Below are positions 18,201-26,976 of a stretch of 50,930 nucleotides of DNA, in pieces. The notes beneath the pieces were generated by a model. That model was not told the origin of the DNA and did not search any database. It saw nothing but the letters and a program-made list of their open reading frames with translations. A program made the position numbers and the translations under genes. Within the stretch, counting starts at the first letter, position 1. Every line of letters begins with the position of its first letter. Origin of the DNA: Thraustochytrium sp. TN22 (lineage: Eukaryota; Sar; Bigyra; Thraustochytrida; Thraustochytriidae). The stretch covers positions 1-50,930 of the forward strand of contig JABLUY010000257.1 of NCBI GenBank assembly GCA_013306675.1, read 5' to 3'.

Positions 18201-18970
18201 TCGAAAGCCTGTCGGCGCGGGTGGCGCAGGGCGCTGCCGCGGGCGGTGGCGTCGCCTCGCTGCCCGGGTCGCGCCCGCGCGCCCTGGACGCGGTGCTGCG
18301 CAAGGTGGGCCGCGTGGGCGCCGCCCAGGTCGCGCCGCCGCGTCTGTGCGTCTTCTTCCGCAGCTCGTCCGCCTTTCATCTGCCTGGCGACGTGGAGATC
18401 CCGCTCATCATGATCGGGCCGGGCACGGGCGTCTCGCCCTTTGTGGGCTTTATCGAGCACCGCCGCTACACCAAGTCGCTGCAGAATGCCGTGCAGGGCG
18501 ACCTGTACGAGGGCTACTGGCGCGGCGGCACGCGCCTGCGCGCCACGGACCTGACGGCCAGCCTCGCTTGCGAGCCCGAGCAGGAGCTCAAGTCCGAGGT
18601 CGCGCCGAGTGACTTATACTACGGCTGCCGCTACGAGGACCGCGACTTCCTCTTCAAGTCCTTGTTGCGCCGCGAGGAGTGCGCCGGCGACGTCCTCGGC
18701 CGCTTGCGCTGCGCCTTCTCGCGCCAGGGCGCCGAAAAGGTCTACGTGCAGGATCTGCTGCGCGCCGACGGCCAGGCTGTCGCCGACTGCATCCTGCGCC
18801 GCGGCGCCTTCATCTACGTCTGCGGCGACGGTGTCGCCATGGCGAAAGATGTTCACAAGGTGCTCGAGGAGGTCCTCGTCCAGCACGGCCGCCTCTCCAA
18901 GCAGGACGCGTTGGCGAAGCTCGACGAGCTCGCCAAGCGCGGCCGCTACAAGCGTGACATTTGGTCTTGA
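15251..18970 (+). CDS. MTRR: Methionine-synthase-reductase-like flavoprotein with three tandem FMN domains
   Basis: The protein is 1239 residues, starting at the ATG at 15251. Three flavodoxin-like domains stand in series (about 6-160, 245-390, 436-580). Each has the FMN phosphate loop YGSETGNA, the STTGNGEPPRNA loop and LGDTNYDQFC, and each ends in a (V)EPW segment. Ala/Pro linkers separate them. An FAD/NADPH reductase unit follows: FAD motif RFYSVANSP (938-946), NADPH loop GPGTGVSPF (1056-1064), LYYGCR, CGDG (1191-1194) and the C-terminal DIWS, which matches methionine synthase reductase closely. Normal members have one FMN domain and about 700 residues. The family passes electrons NADPH to FAD to FMN to cobalamin-dependent methionine synthase or a related acceptor. 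Domain 1 is the most diverged, with a glycine insert at 49-56 and TDMEKTVEPW instead of VGLDQVVEPW. The acceptor is not known from this window. Confidence 0.9.
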   Translation: MAQNKVTILYGSETGNAQSIAEGLLEASAEEGFEGVLAPLDDFKKVGLGAGGGGGGEGDQRLVLIVTSTTGNGEPPRNADKFWRFLRRRTQPADLLVGTAYAVLGLGDTNYDQFCLVGKRVDERMADLGAARLQPVACADEGTDMEKTVEPWRLGIWDVLRKHTAPTPRARAPSGDESSEQPVDAAPAVGAAEATPPATPRGEDSAESRSASSPSAGAGAAGLATASEAATSATAAAPAASQPKELLVMYGSETGNAEAIATQVHELAASHGFASKVAEMNAFKDVKLTEQTLALFVVSTTGNGEPPRNADTCWRFLRRRTQPKDLLQAMRYAVLALGDTNYDQFCNAGKRLDQRLEELGAVRVKSIACADEAVGLDQVVEPWKEDIWAALATAAGPSPAAAAPADAAPAAASPDAAPAAPPQTKETGSGDPFRDEVLVLYGSETGNAEAIATKLHEKLGDQGARTKLAPMDDFKKVGFLEAKEAVFVISTTGNGEPPRNAEVMMRFLRRRSQPENLLQHLRCAVLALGDTNYDQFCNAGTSLHRRLTQLGASSWLPLARADEAVGLDQVVEPWIAQVLARGVAPAVDAAPAPAPAPAPPAPTLAGTKPAAAAASAPKAVQQPAGLPVRVAAAAGKPPAPSSYASATSSASAGNGDKADGDAPGWREAGAPLRFADVCELASLEELEKSTVRPGNLEACLARVKELGEVASPDGSDPATAAAAAGRRLRFRSSSGESPSSVVGTSAAHPIDADLVEAEYLSRGEDVKRVLRVVLELKSAELPVQWNPGDALGIVCPNPETLVTKVLARLGLRGGMQVEVTTRARGPAGSAATAGATQTQERPMFSSLGAVTSLQQIFTWGVDMTSTPRKAFFRMLSEYCSDALERAQLRYLSSLKGRDVFVKLVEAQQLTLLEVLELFPSCAPPLEYLLHGLPKLAPRFYSVANSPLGPGGYRRVTLAVTVVETELAGPAGATRLVHGLCSSWLESLSARVAQGAAAGGGVASLPGSRPRALDAVLRKVGRVGAAQVAPPRLCVFFRSSSAFHLPGDVEIPLIMIGPGTGVSPFVGFIEHRRYTKSLQNAVQGDLYEGYWRGGTRLRATDLTASLACEPEQELKSEVAPSDLYYGCRYEDRDFLFKSLLRREECAGDVLGRLRCAFSRQGAEKVYVQDLLRADGQAVADCILRRGAFIYVCGDGVAMAKDVHKVLEEVLVQHGRLSKQDALAKLDELAKRGRYKRDIWS

Positions 18971-20437
18971 GGCTGGGTCGCTCGTTTTTGTAGGGGGGTT
19001 ACTCCCGCCGCCGTACAACCAACGATTTTTGCCACCTTGCGCTACGTCGAACTCGTGCGGAATTGAAAACTTCATGAAGGAGAACATAGAGATGCGGCAC
19101 TCACGCCGAATTCCCAACCAGGCCAAACTTGCTGCGAGGAGACCTTGCAGGCGCGTGCGCCTTGCTGTGCTGACTCCTGCACATCCCGACCTCACGTCGT
19201 CGTGGAACACGCAGAGACGCGTCTTCCCAAGCCTTCCCACCCACCACACATTCATTCCTCGACATGTGAAGCCCAGAACTCCGGCACGCACGCCGGTCGT
19301 TCCTGCCAATACCAAGAACCCCGCCCACTCTCCGCTGCTCCGCACGCACGCAACCTTGCGCCCGATCTGTTCGTCGCCATCACCACGCACTACTGCAGGC
19401 TCCGCACACCGTGACGCCTCTGCACGTCCACCCTGACTGCCAAGATGCAGCTGCGCTTGCAGCTGCGCCTGCGACCCCTCTTCAAGTTGCACTACAGCCG
19501 CAGCAAATCAAGCATTCCGTGCCCTAGCACTGCCGAGACAAGCCCTCTTCCACTGCCCACGGCCCTCGGCGCTCGCGGCGCAAGATGCGCGCCCCGGCCG
19601 CGGCGAGCCGCCTGCGCGAGAGCTCCGCTCGCCTGCTGCACCTGCACCTGCACCTGGACCCGGGCCTGGACCTGGACCTCCCGGACACGGCCGCCGAGAT
19701 GCGCGCCGCATCTTCGGGGGGGCAGGCCGGCGCGGCGCCCTGCTCCGGCGGGGGGCAGCGGGGGAGCAGCTGGAGATTCCGCGGCGGCGCGGCGCGCGCG
19801 GGACGCGCGCGGCGCCCCCCGCCGGCGGCGGCGGCGCGCGCGCGGACGTGGCGCGCGGCCGCGGCGCGGGGGCAGCGCGCGAGAGCGCGCCGCATCTCGA
19901 GCGCCGCCGCGCAGCGATCACGAGCGCGACGGCGACGGAGAGGAGGAACCCGGAGCAGGCGAGCGAGGCCCAGGCGAGGCCGCAGAGCGCGATCGGGGCG
20001 CGGCGCGGCGGCGCGGCGCGGCGCGGCGCGGCGCGGCGGAAGGCGAGCGCGGCGAGCCCGCGAGGCGAGCTGGCGGGCGAAAGAGGCCGAGGTTGGAGGG
20101 CTGGGGACTCGAGCGCGGCGACGACGGGACCTGCCTGCAGCGCGAGGCGGACCGCGACGAGCAGCTGGGCGACGCGGAGGTGGAGGAGGAGAAGGAGGAG
20201 GAGAAGGAGAGGAGGAGCACCTGCACGGCAAGGAGAAACGCGGGCGGAGGCGAGGCGAAGCCGCGAGGAGCGCAGCGGCGCGGAGGGACGGGGAGCGAGC
20301 GACTCGGAGCGGCGAGCCTCGGGTGAGGCGGACGTTGCGAACGGCCGGTAGTAGCACGCAGGGCTGACAGGCAGGCAGGCAGGCAGGCAGGCAGTCGAGC
20401 CGGCAAACTTCTGCGGAGGACGGCGGCGGAGGGGAGC
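18971..20437. other. Intergenic region and long GC-rich leader of the CCCH gene
   Basis: About 1.5 kb with no recognised gene. From 18971 to about 19440 composition is moderate and likely holds the 3' end of the reductase gene. From about 19560 to 20437 it is extremely GC-rich with repeats such as CCTGCACCTGCACCTG (about 19640), a GGCGCGGCGCGGCGC run (about 20005-20035) and (GGCA)n at about 20368-20394. The Arg/Ala-rich frames open here on both strands are composition artefacts. Confidence 0.5.
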
Positions 20438-21721
20438 ATGGCGGGCGAGCGCGGCGGCGCGCGGAACCCGGCGGCGGCGCGCGAGGACGGCCAGCGAAGC
20501 CGCAAGAAGACCACCGGGCCGATTCACAACCCGAGGTACAAGGCCAAGATGTGCCGCAACTGGGTGCGCGAGGGCAAGTGCCCGTATAGTGAGAAGTGCC
20601 AGTTCGCGCACGGCGTGAGCGAGCTGGAGAAGTGGAACGAGATCCGCAGGCGCCAGGGGGAGGGCCGCCTCAAGGGCAAGCCCGTCGCCAGCGCCGCTGA
20701 CGGCCAGGACGCCGAGCCCGTCCCGTCGCCGAGCCCGGTGCAGGCGCCCGCACAGGCGCCGACGCCCGCGCCGGCCGTCCGCCTCTTGCAGCACCAGTAC
20801 CAGCAGCCGGGCCGGCAGCCGCAGCCCGCGCCGCACCAGCAGCAGTTCTCGCCGTGCGGCGCGAGCGACCGTGCGCTTCGGCAGGGCGTCAGCGGTCAGC
20901 AGCGTCTCCCGGAGACGGCGTGCTGGGGCACCCGCATGCCAGAGCAGCAGCGCCTCAAGCAGCTGCGCGTGAGCACATCGCCGGACTCCTTTGTCGCGTA
21001 TGACTCGGAGAACTCCGCGTCGACGCCCTATTACCGCCACGGCAGCATCAGCGAGGACGGCGTTCTGAACCCACTCGCACACTCGTTTTCGTCGTCGTGC
21101 TCGGTCTCGTCGTCGTCCTCGTCCTCGCTGCCGTCCTTCGGCTCCTTCGTCTCGTCTGCGTCCACGACCTTTTGCTCGGCCACGCCCGTGCGCCGCACGG
21201 ACAGCACGCTGTCCATGTACTCGTCGCTGGATGCCCAGAGCTTCCGCCAGCCGTCGGGCTCCTTCGACTACAGCAGCGCGCGTCGCTACTCGACGCTCTC
21301 GACTGGCACGTCTGGCACGCTGGAGACGCTCTCGTGCACATGCCCGACCAGCGCCAGCGCGCGCGCGTCGCAGTGCGTCTATTGCGCCGACTGCGTCGAC
21401 GATCTGCTCAAGATCCCGTCCGACCTGCTTAACACCGACGCCCAGCCCTATCCTTACCAGCAGCCTGAGCGCAGCGGCGCCGCCACCACGCCACCGCCCA
21501 TTCTTAGCTTTCTCCAGCAGAAGGAGCTCGAGCAGCAGATGCAGATGCAGCAGCGGCAGGACCAGCAGCAGCACCAGCAACTGCGGCCGACGGACGCCTT
21601 CGACGCTGGTCTCCTCGGGTCGCCCTCGTCGCCTTGGGCTATGAGCCCACGCGATTCGTCTCTTTATTCGCTGCCGGAGCACCCCCACCAGCACCAGCGC
21701 ATGGCCAATGCCATCATGTAA
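20438..21721 (+). CDS. CCCH-type zinc-finger protein, predicted RNA-binding
   Basis: The 427-residue protein begins at the ATG at 20438. A single CCCH finger lies near the N-terminus with spacing C-x8-C-x5-C-x3-H (Cys39, Cys48, Cys54, His58), preceded by RYKAKMCR. This matches the lead-in of tristetraprolin/TIS11 fingers, which bind AU-rich RNA. Members usually have two fingers; only one is present here. The rest is low-complexity: Pro/Ala/Gln-rich, a Ser run at about 205-240, and a Gln-rich segment near 360-390 ending in a short tail. Regulation of mRNA stability or translation is the likely role, inferred from the finger. It could be called a TIS11-like or general CCCH protein. Confidence 0.8.
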   Translation: MAGERGGARNPAAAREDGQRSRKKTTGPIHNPRYKAKMCRNWVREGKCPYSEKCQFAHGVSELEKWNEIRRRQGEGRLKGKPVASAADGQDAEPVPSPSPVQAPAQAPTPAPAVRLLQHQYQQPGRQPQPAPHQQQFSPCGASDRALRQGVSGQQRLPETACWGTRMPEQQRLKQLRVSTSPDSFVAYDSENSASTPYYRHGSISEDGVLNPLAHSFSSSCSVSSSSSSSLPSFGSFVSSASTTFCSATPVRRTDSTLSMYSSLDAQSFRQPSGSFDYSSARRYSTLSTGTSGTLETLSCTCPTSASARASQCVYCADCVDDLLKIPSDLLNTDAQPYPYQQPERSGAATTPPPILSFLQQKELEQQMQMQQRQDQQQHQQLRPTDAFDAGLLGSPSSPWAMSPRDSSLYSLPEHPHQHQRMANAIM

Positions 21722-22878
21722 GAGTATCATTAAAAAAGCGAGCGGCGCTCCCTCGCTCCTTGTAGCAGCAAAGTAGTTATTCGCAATCTCCATGTGCATT
21801 CGCTCTTCCTCTTGGTCCCCTGGCTTCGCGGACCGCGTCGCTGGCTGCTTCTGGTACCTTCCCGCTACCATGGTCTCGTCCGATCCTTCCAGGCTCTCTC
21901 TTCGTTCTACCTGCGGCGACCTTTACGCCCGCCTCTTCCACATCCAGCCGCATCCAACCCATGAAAGCCTCCCGCCGGCCGTCCCATCCTCCTGCCGCTG
22001 CGCGCGCTCCACGCGGCGCGCGCCGTGGCCGCCAATCACCGCAATGCTCGTCGATAATCCTGGCACCCCCGCGCCTGTCCCAACTAACTGTAAACTTCAT
22101 GTCCCGCGCATGTACGCCTGCGGAGACTCGACCTGGACCTCGACCTGGACCTGGACGTCGACCTCGACGTCGACGTCCTCTCGCCCCCTCCCAGCCGCGC
22201 CGCGCGCGAGCCTCGGCCTGGCGACCTGGCCCGACGCCAGCTCCAGGGCGGCCTCCAAGGCCGCAGCGCGTGGCGGGACGGGACGTCCGCCGGGTACGAG
22301 CCCGAGAGGGAGGCGGGCCAGCGCGACGGCGGCCTCGCGCGCGAAAGGCCGAAGCAGAGCCGCAAGAGAGCTCCAGGAGCCCGCCGCCCGGCCTGCGCAG
22401 ACGCCCGCCGCCCGGCCGCCCGGCCGCCGGCGAGCGCGCCGCGCGGGCGGCCGCGGCGAGGCGAAGAGGCGACAGGCGCCGAGTGACGCGGCGGCGGCGA
22501 CGCGGCATGGCGGCGGCATGGCGGCGGCATGGCGGCGGCATACCGCCAACGCAGCCGCGCAGCCGCGCAGCGCGAGGGCGGGGCCGGGGCGCGCGCGGCA
22601 GCGCAGCGCCGCGGGGCCGCGCAGCGCAGCGCAGCGCCGCGCAGCGCCGCGGGCCGCGCAGCGGCGCGCGGCGGCGGCGGCGGCGCGGCGGCCGTCCGCT
22701 AGCATCGAGCCCAGCTGGCGGCGAATAGCGACCGACCGGCGGCCGCGCGCGCGGGGCCGCGCGGCGGGGCGCGACGCGGGGAGCGAGCCGCGCGGAGGCG
22801 CCGACGCGGAGATCGACGGCGAGCGAGCGAGCGAGCGAGCGGGCGAGCGAGCGCGGGCGAGAGGCGGAAAAGGGCGAC
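21722..22878. other. Intergenic region rich in short tandem repeats
   Basis: No gene is recognised. Around 22125-22185 repeats of GACCTGGACCTCGACCTGG type occur; around 22501-22541 the 12-bp unit GCGGCATGGCGG repeats three times or more; around 22820-22855 there is (GCGA)n. Extreme GC content keeps long frames open on both strands, including one of 561 codons on the minus strand, but none has protein-like composition. The last few hundred bases are probably leader of the gene at 22879. Confidence 0.5.
22501..22541. repeat. 12-bp tandem repeat
   Basis: The unit CGGCATGGCGG(C) is repeated in direct tandem about three and a half times. It is a simple low-complexity repeat in the GC-rich region before the membrane-protein gene. 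Confidence 0.8.
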
Positions 22879-24510
22879 ATGGCGGCAGCCTCCGTGCTGG
22901 AGAGCCGCGGCAGCGCGTCGCGGCGGCGCAAGCGGGACGCGCTGGGCGCGGAGAGGGCCGGCGTTGGCGGCGGCAGCAGCAGGCGGGCGGGCCGCGCGGC
23001 TGCGCATGGAGCTGTGACGCCCCAGGCGACAGCGTGGACGACGCCGCCGACGCCGGCGCCAACGCCGGCGCCGACGTCTGCGGCGGCTTGGCCAGCACCC
23101 GCGCAGCACCCGCAGACACCGTCGCCGTCGTCAGGGTCAAGCGCGTCGACGTGGTCAGGGAGCGGCAGCGGCACGGCAGCGGCGTCGGCGTCGGGGACGG
23201 CGACGGCGACGGCGGGTTCGCTGGCGGCCGTGGCGCCGAGCGGGAATGAGAACGCGGCCGGGCCGACCGGCCCTCGGCCGTGGACGAACAAGGCGCTGTG
23301 CGCGTGGGCGCGACGGCGCGCGGGCTTCCAGCCCTTTTCCGATGGCGAGGCGATGCCGGGCGGGCTCGTGAGCATGGTGGACGGCGACGAGCACGTGCTG
23401 GATTTTTGGGCCTCGCTGAGCGCGCAGGACAAGGCCGAGGCGCTCGCGCTCACGCATGACACGGTGCGGTGCTTCAGCCGCGTGGCGGCCTACCAGATCG
23501 CCGGCACCGACCCGCGGCTGTGCTCGTGGACCCTGGAGGTGCCCCAGGCCACCCTCGCGGAGTGGCAGGCCATCGTACACCGCGTCCTGGACGGCACGTG
23601 CGCGATGCGGCAGCGCCGGCGCCGCCTCGGCGAGGTCATGGGCTCGGCCGCCGCTGCGGCCGCCGCTGAGGACAAGCGCCACCCGACCGCCGCCTCGCGC
23701 ACCCTGTCGGAGGTGGCGCAGCGCCACGCCCTGGTCGTGGTGCAGGACCCGGACGCCGTCACTCTGGCCGTTCTGCTGCTGCTCAAGCTGCAGCTCAAGG
23801 CGGCGCTCGAGACGCGCAAAGCCAGCAACAAGGTGGCCAACCTGGTTTGCCTCTGCGCCTGGGAGCTCCCCTTGCCGCTCCCGCTGCGCCTGCTGCTCGC
23901 CGGCGTGGCGCTGCTCATGCACACGCGCTGGGACATTGGTGCGCCCGGCGTGCTGCAGCCCGCCTACACCACCTTGGACTGTGGCATGCGCAGCATGTTC
24001 GCCTCCACGGACCCGCTCCAGCCCGCTTACATTGAGTGGAAATCCGACGCCTTCGTCTCGGCCGCGCTGGTGCTGCTCATGGTGCACCTGGACGCGGTCG
24101 CCGAACTCTGGGTTCTGTGGATCGCTGGCCTCGTCCTCCTGCCCTACGTCTTTGGTGCGCTCGAGTCCATCCCACGCGACGCCGGCCACGCGGCCGACTT
24201 GGCGCGCGCGCGCGGCGCCGCCGTCAAGATCAACAAGGGCCTCCTCGTGTACTTTGGCTGGTCCTCGTGGGCTCGCCTGCTCGTCGCAGGCCTCTCCTTC
24301 TTCCCGGTGCTGCTCTCGCTCCTCGCGCAACTCGTCATCAGCCTCGTCTGCGCTGGCCTCTTTCGCCGAAACCGAGAGGCCGGCGCGGACTCGGACGAGA
24401 GCTGGCACGAGTCGGCTGGCGATGGCGGGGCGAGGCCGGAACAGCAGCAGCAGCAGCAGGAGGGACGGAATTTCCGTGGCGATGCCGATCCCGATGAGGA
24501 GGAGAACTAG
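22879..24510 (+). CDS. Uncharacterised multi-pass membrane protein
   Basis: The 543-residue protein starts at the ATG at 22879. Residues about 1-135 are low-complexity (Ala/Ser/Thr/Pro/Gly) and probably cytosolic and disordered. Residues 135-300 form a soluble, probably helical region with WTNKALCAWARRRAGF. Several hydrophobic segments then follow: AVLLLLKLQLKAAL, a stretch around LPLPLRLLLAGVALLM, VSAALVLLMVHL through WIAGLVLLPYVFGAL, and LLVAGLSFFPVLLSLLAQ with LVISLVCAGLF. The tail is acidic with a glutamine run coded by CAG. The hydrophobic pairing loosely resembles membrane hairpins of ER-associated proteins, but I cannot assign a family. There is no signal peptide. Confidence 0.7.
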   Translation: MAAASVLESRGSASRRRKRDALGAERAGVGGGSSRRAGRAAAHGAVTPQATAWTTPPTPAPTPAPTSAAAWPAPAQHPQTPSPSSGSSASTWSGSGSGTAAASASGTATATAGSLAAVAPSGNENAAGPTGPRPWTNKALCAWARRRAGFQPFSDGEAMPGGLVSMVDGDEHVLDFWASLSAQDKAEALALTHDTVRCFSRVAAYQIAGTDPRLCSWTLEVPQATLAEWQAIVHRVLDGTCAMRQRRRRLGEVMGSAAAAAAAEDKRHPTAASRTLSEVAQRHALVVVQDPDAVTLAVLLLLKLQLKAALETRKASNKVANLVCLCAWELPLPLPLRLLLAGVALLMHTRWDIGAPGVLQPAYTTLDCGMRSMFASTDPLQPAYIEWKSDAFVSAALVLLMVHLDAVAELWVLWIAGLVLLPYVFGALESIPRDAGHAADLARARGAAVKINKGLLVYFGWSSWARLLVAGLSFFPVLLSLLAQLVISLVCAGLFRRNREAGADSDESWHESAGDGGARPEQQQQQQEGRNFRGDADPDEEEN

Positions 24511-24852
24511 GCGCTGGACCCGCAAGGAGGAGACACGAGCAAGAGAGCGGAGCAGAGAGAGAGAGAGAAAAAGAAAAGCTGTCTCGTTGGGCCGTGACAA
24601 TAGGCCCAGGCAGATCCGTGCCAGACTGCTGCTGACCTGAGTATATCCCAATCCCATCGCCCTAGACGGAGTTTAATCAGGATAGCCATATTATCCCTAG
24701 TAAATCGGCTCTCCTGCTTGCGCTCGACTGACCTGTTGCTATCATGATTCTAATCATTTTTGGAACTTTCAACTACTGGGTTTGTATGGAAGCGTAAAGT
24801 GTTGGTCACTTCCGACTGGCCTGTGCGGATGCTGAGGCCAACTTGGGCTGCA
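24511..24852. other. 3' region of membrane-protein gene and left flank of transposon relic
   Basis: No gene is present. A GA-rich run is at 24535-24580, then composition falls sharply in GC from about 24640. The 11-bp sequence ATATCCCAATC at 24643-24653 is the left half of the candidate terminal inverted repeat described separately. Confidence 0.4.
24643..24653 (+). repeat. Candidate left terminal inverted repeat
   Basis: ATATCCCAATC here matches the reverse complement of 26977-26987 exactly, and the next bases agree partly (CCCATC against ACACCT). The pair brackets the transposon-like coding signal. A chance match of this length between the two flanks is possible, and no target-site duplication is clear. 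Confidence 0.3.
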
Positions 24853-25845
24853 TCAAGGGCACGATGGACTCGTGCTGAGGCTGCTGCGAGAGGATCTTGA
24901 ACTATGGCTTGATGGGGTGTCGGTGTAGCTGGCTTGGGCTACGTGGTCGTTCCTGCTCTGCGCTGTAGGGGTACCGGACGAGGCACTGGCGCTGCTCGAA
25001 TCGACATGATCGAGGCAAATGGGCGAAGGTGTTCCGTTGACGTTTGTCTTGCGCTTCTTGAAGCCTTCGTGAGGCTCGACGCGCACGCGCGTGTGCCACT
25101 TGGAAAAGCAGGTTGTGCGTTCATTCTTTCTCATGAACACGTGCAGAGGCACACCGCAGATGGTGCAACGACGGTGCGTTTGCTTGCCGCAGATGACGCA
25201 GAGCCGCTTGGCGGGAATCCTCTTGTTGTTGGCGTTGAAGGATGCCTTTCCCGCTGCCTCTGAGTCATGTTGCAGTGCGGCATCGAGGCGGATGTCGCGG
25301 GCTTGGCCGTGGTTGAAGAACTTCTGCACCTCGGGGGTTCGCTGGCGCGTACCGGCGGGCACGAGGTCCCTCGCCGCTTCACTCGTGAGCCGAGTGGGCT
25401 TGGGCATGCTTGGCTGCATGTTGATCTCCACCTGCGCCGTATCGAGCTGCCTGCTCCTGTAGACGTGACGGACCATGTCGACAGTGAGGCGGAACGAGAC
25501 AGTGCTGAGCGCTTCAGAGCGGTTCACCTTGTCGCGGAGGGCCTTTAGCCCGTCGCTGTCTTCGAGGTTGCTCTTCCTCGCAGCCTGTAAGTAGCGGTAG
25601 ACCACGATGGCGTTGACAACGAGCTGCTTGTACGTGCGCAACGCGATGTTCTGGTCGCAGCTCAGATTCATGCACTGCGTGTTGGTGATCTGCTCCACGT
25701 ACTGTGTGCTTCCGTCGACGCCGCCCTTTGCGACGTTGTATAGCTCCTGCGGTAAGCACTTGATGACATGCACGGGCCGCATGGGCCCCTTCAGAGCGAC
25801 AAGCTTGCGCATGGCGCGCCACAGCCGGAAGTGCGAGCTCAGCAC
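24853..25845 (-). CDS. piggyBac-like C-terminal region with Cys-rich zinc-binding domain
   Basis: This is the longest clean reading frame of the element (330 residues as an open frame; it continues a little upstream without a convincing start of its own). Residues about 28-80 carry YNVAKGGVDGSTQYVEQ and LVVNAIVVYRY, corresponding to the YNxxMGGVDxxDQ and (V)NAxxLY motifs of piggyBac transposases. Residues about 210-250 carry two C-x2-C pairs plus CFSKWH, like the zinc-binding tail that binds transposon ends in that family. The last 70 residues are Ser-rich. The frame alone lacks a DDE catalytic core, so an active transposase is not expected from it. Confidence 0.5.
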   Translation of the reverse strand: MLSSHFRLWRAMRKLVALKGPMRPVHVIKCLPQELYNVAKGGVDGSTQYVEQITNTQCMNLSCDQNIALRTYKQLVVNAIVVYRYLQAARKSNLEDSDGLKALRDKVNRSEALSTVSFRLTVDMVRHVYRSRQLDTAQVEINMQPSMPKPTRLTSEAARDLVPAGTRQRTPEVQKFFNHGQARDIRLDAALQHDSEAAGKASFNANNKRIPAKRLCVICGKQTHRRCTICGVPLHVFMRKNERTTCFSKWHTRVRVEPHEGFKKRKTNVNGTPSPICLDHVDSSSASASSGTPTAQSRNDHVAQASYTDTPSSHSSRSSRSSLSTSPSCP

Positions 25846-26976
25846 CGCCCCCTCCTCCTCGCCGAAGATGGCAGGTGGCTTGGGCGGCGCACCCGCTGTC
25901 GATGCTCTGGTGCGCCCATGTCGTGAGCTTGTCCGCCCACGGTTTCAGAGCGCGCTCCATGGCGAGCCGGGCGTCCGGAGGCACTTCAACGAGGCAGGCG
26001 TACAAACACGAACTCGTGCTGGCAGCAACGTAGAGCACGTGATCGATTTGGAGGACCACAGCTTGGTGCAAGACTTGCGCGCGGTGCTCGGCAGGTATGG
26101 CCTTCCACCAAGTCTCGTCCCCCACGTGTTCATCTGGGTGCTCACGATACGTGCGTCTACCGCGCCTCCAGGCGCGACGCGCGTCTTGATCTCGACGCTG
26201 CATAGTACTGACGATGCGTCGCACTCCGCGCCTGGAAGCCGGACGCGAGCGACTCCATCCGGCGAGACTGCGAGCCCCGGAACGGTCTTGTGCTGAATGA
26301 GGCCGACCTCGAACATGCACTCGCACCACGCGTCGGGTCGTCGACCAACGCAAGTATGTCTTCGAAGTCTTGCTGCGCAGCGGCCTCAGCACGAGCATCC
26401 TCGTCGCCAAGCTCCTCTCCTTCTTCGTCTTCGTCCCCTGTGTCCCGCTTGTCCAGGGGCACGAACTCGCTGTCGCTGTCGCTGTCGCTGTCGTCCTCCA
26501 CGCGGTGGTTAGGCCTCGCCGATGCCATGATGTCGCAGTGCGGGCCCGACTCCACGTCCAAGCGCTGCGGCAGGGGCGTGCGAGCTGAGAGCAGGCACAA
26601 GGCACCCGCCAGGGCCGCCTGCAGCCGCGCGCCGCAGCGCCTGCGGCTCCAGCGCGCTCCGCGACGAAGTCGCGCGCGAGCTCCCCCCAAAGCCGCTCTG
26701 GGCGAACTGCCGAGCTCATCTCATCCTAACCACCACGCCTTCGGCCAAAATGAATAGGGGGCAGGAGCCTTGGGTCGCTTCGAGTGGGCCTCTTCAAGCT
26801 CGGCCCCATCGCTGCGTTTTTGATCGAATGCGGAACTAACTTCGCCAGACTCTAGGCCACTTTTTTGGAGCAAATCGGGAGTAAAGTACCCTCTTAATAC
26901 GCTTTAGTGCCCCCTGTGCCGGGCGTCACCGAGGGACCCCCGCGTGGTAGGCGGATACGAGTAAGCATAGAGGTGT

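Noticed and set aside
19445-20367. Arg/Ala-rich open frames on both strands
   Set aside because: Composition follows extreme GC content and simple repeats; no motif, no sensible start, and they overlap each other.
21777-23462. 561-codon minus-strand frame
   Set aside because: It is Arg/Ala/Pro low-complexity and lies in repeat-rich intergenic DNA and antisense to the membrane-protein start.
24673-26897. TTAA sites as piggyBac ends
   Set aside because: TTAA at 24673-24676 and 26894-26897 are not followed by matching inverted repeats or CCC starts.
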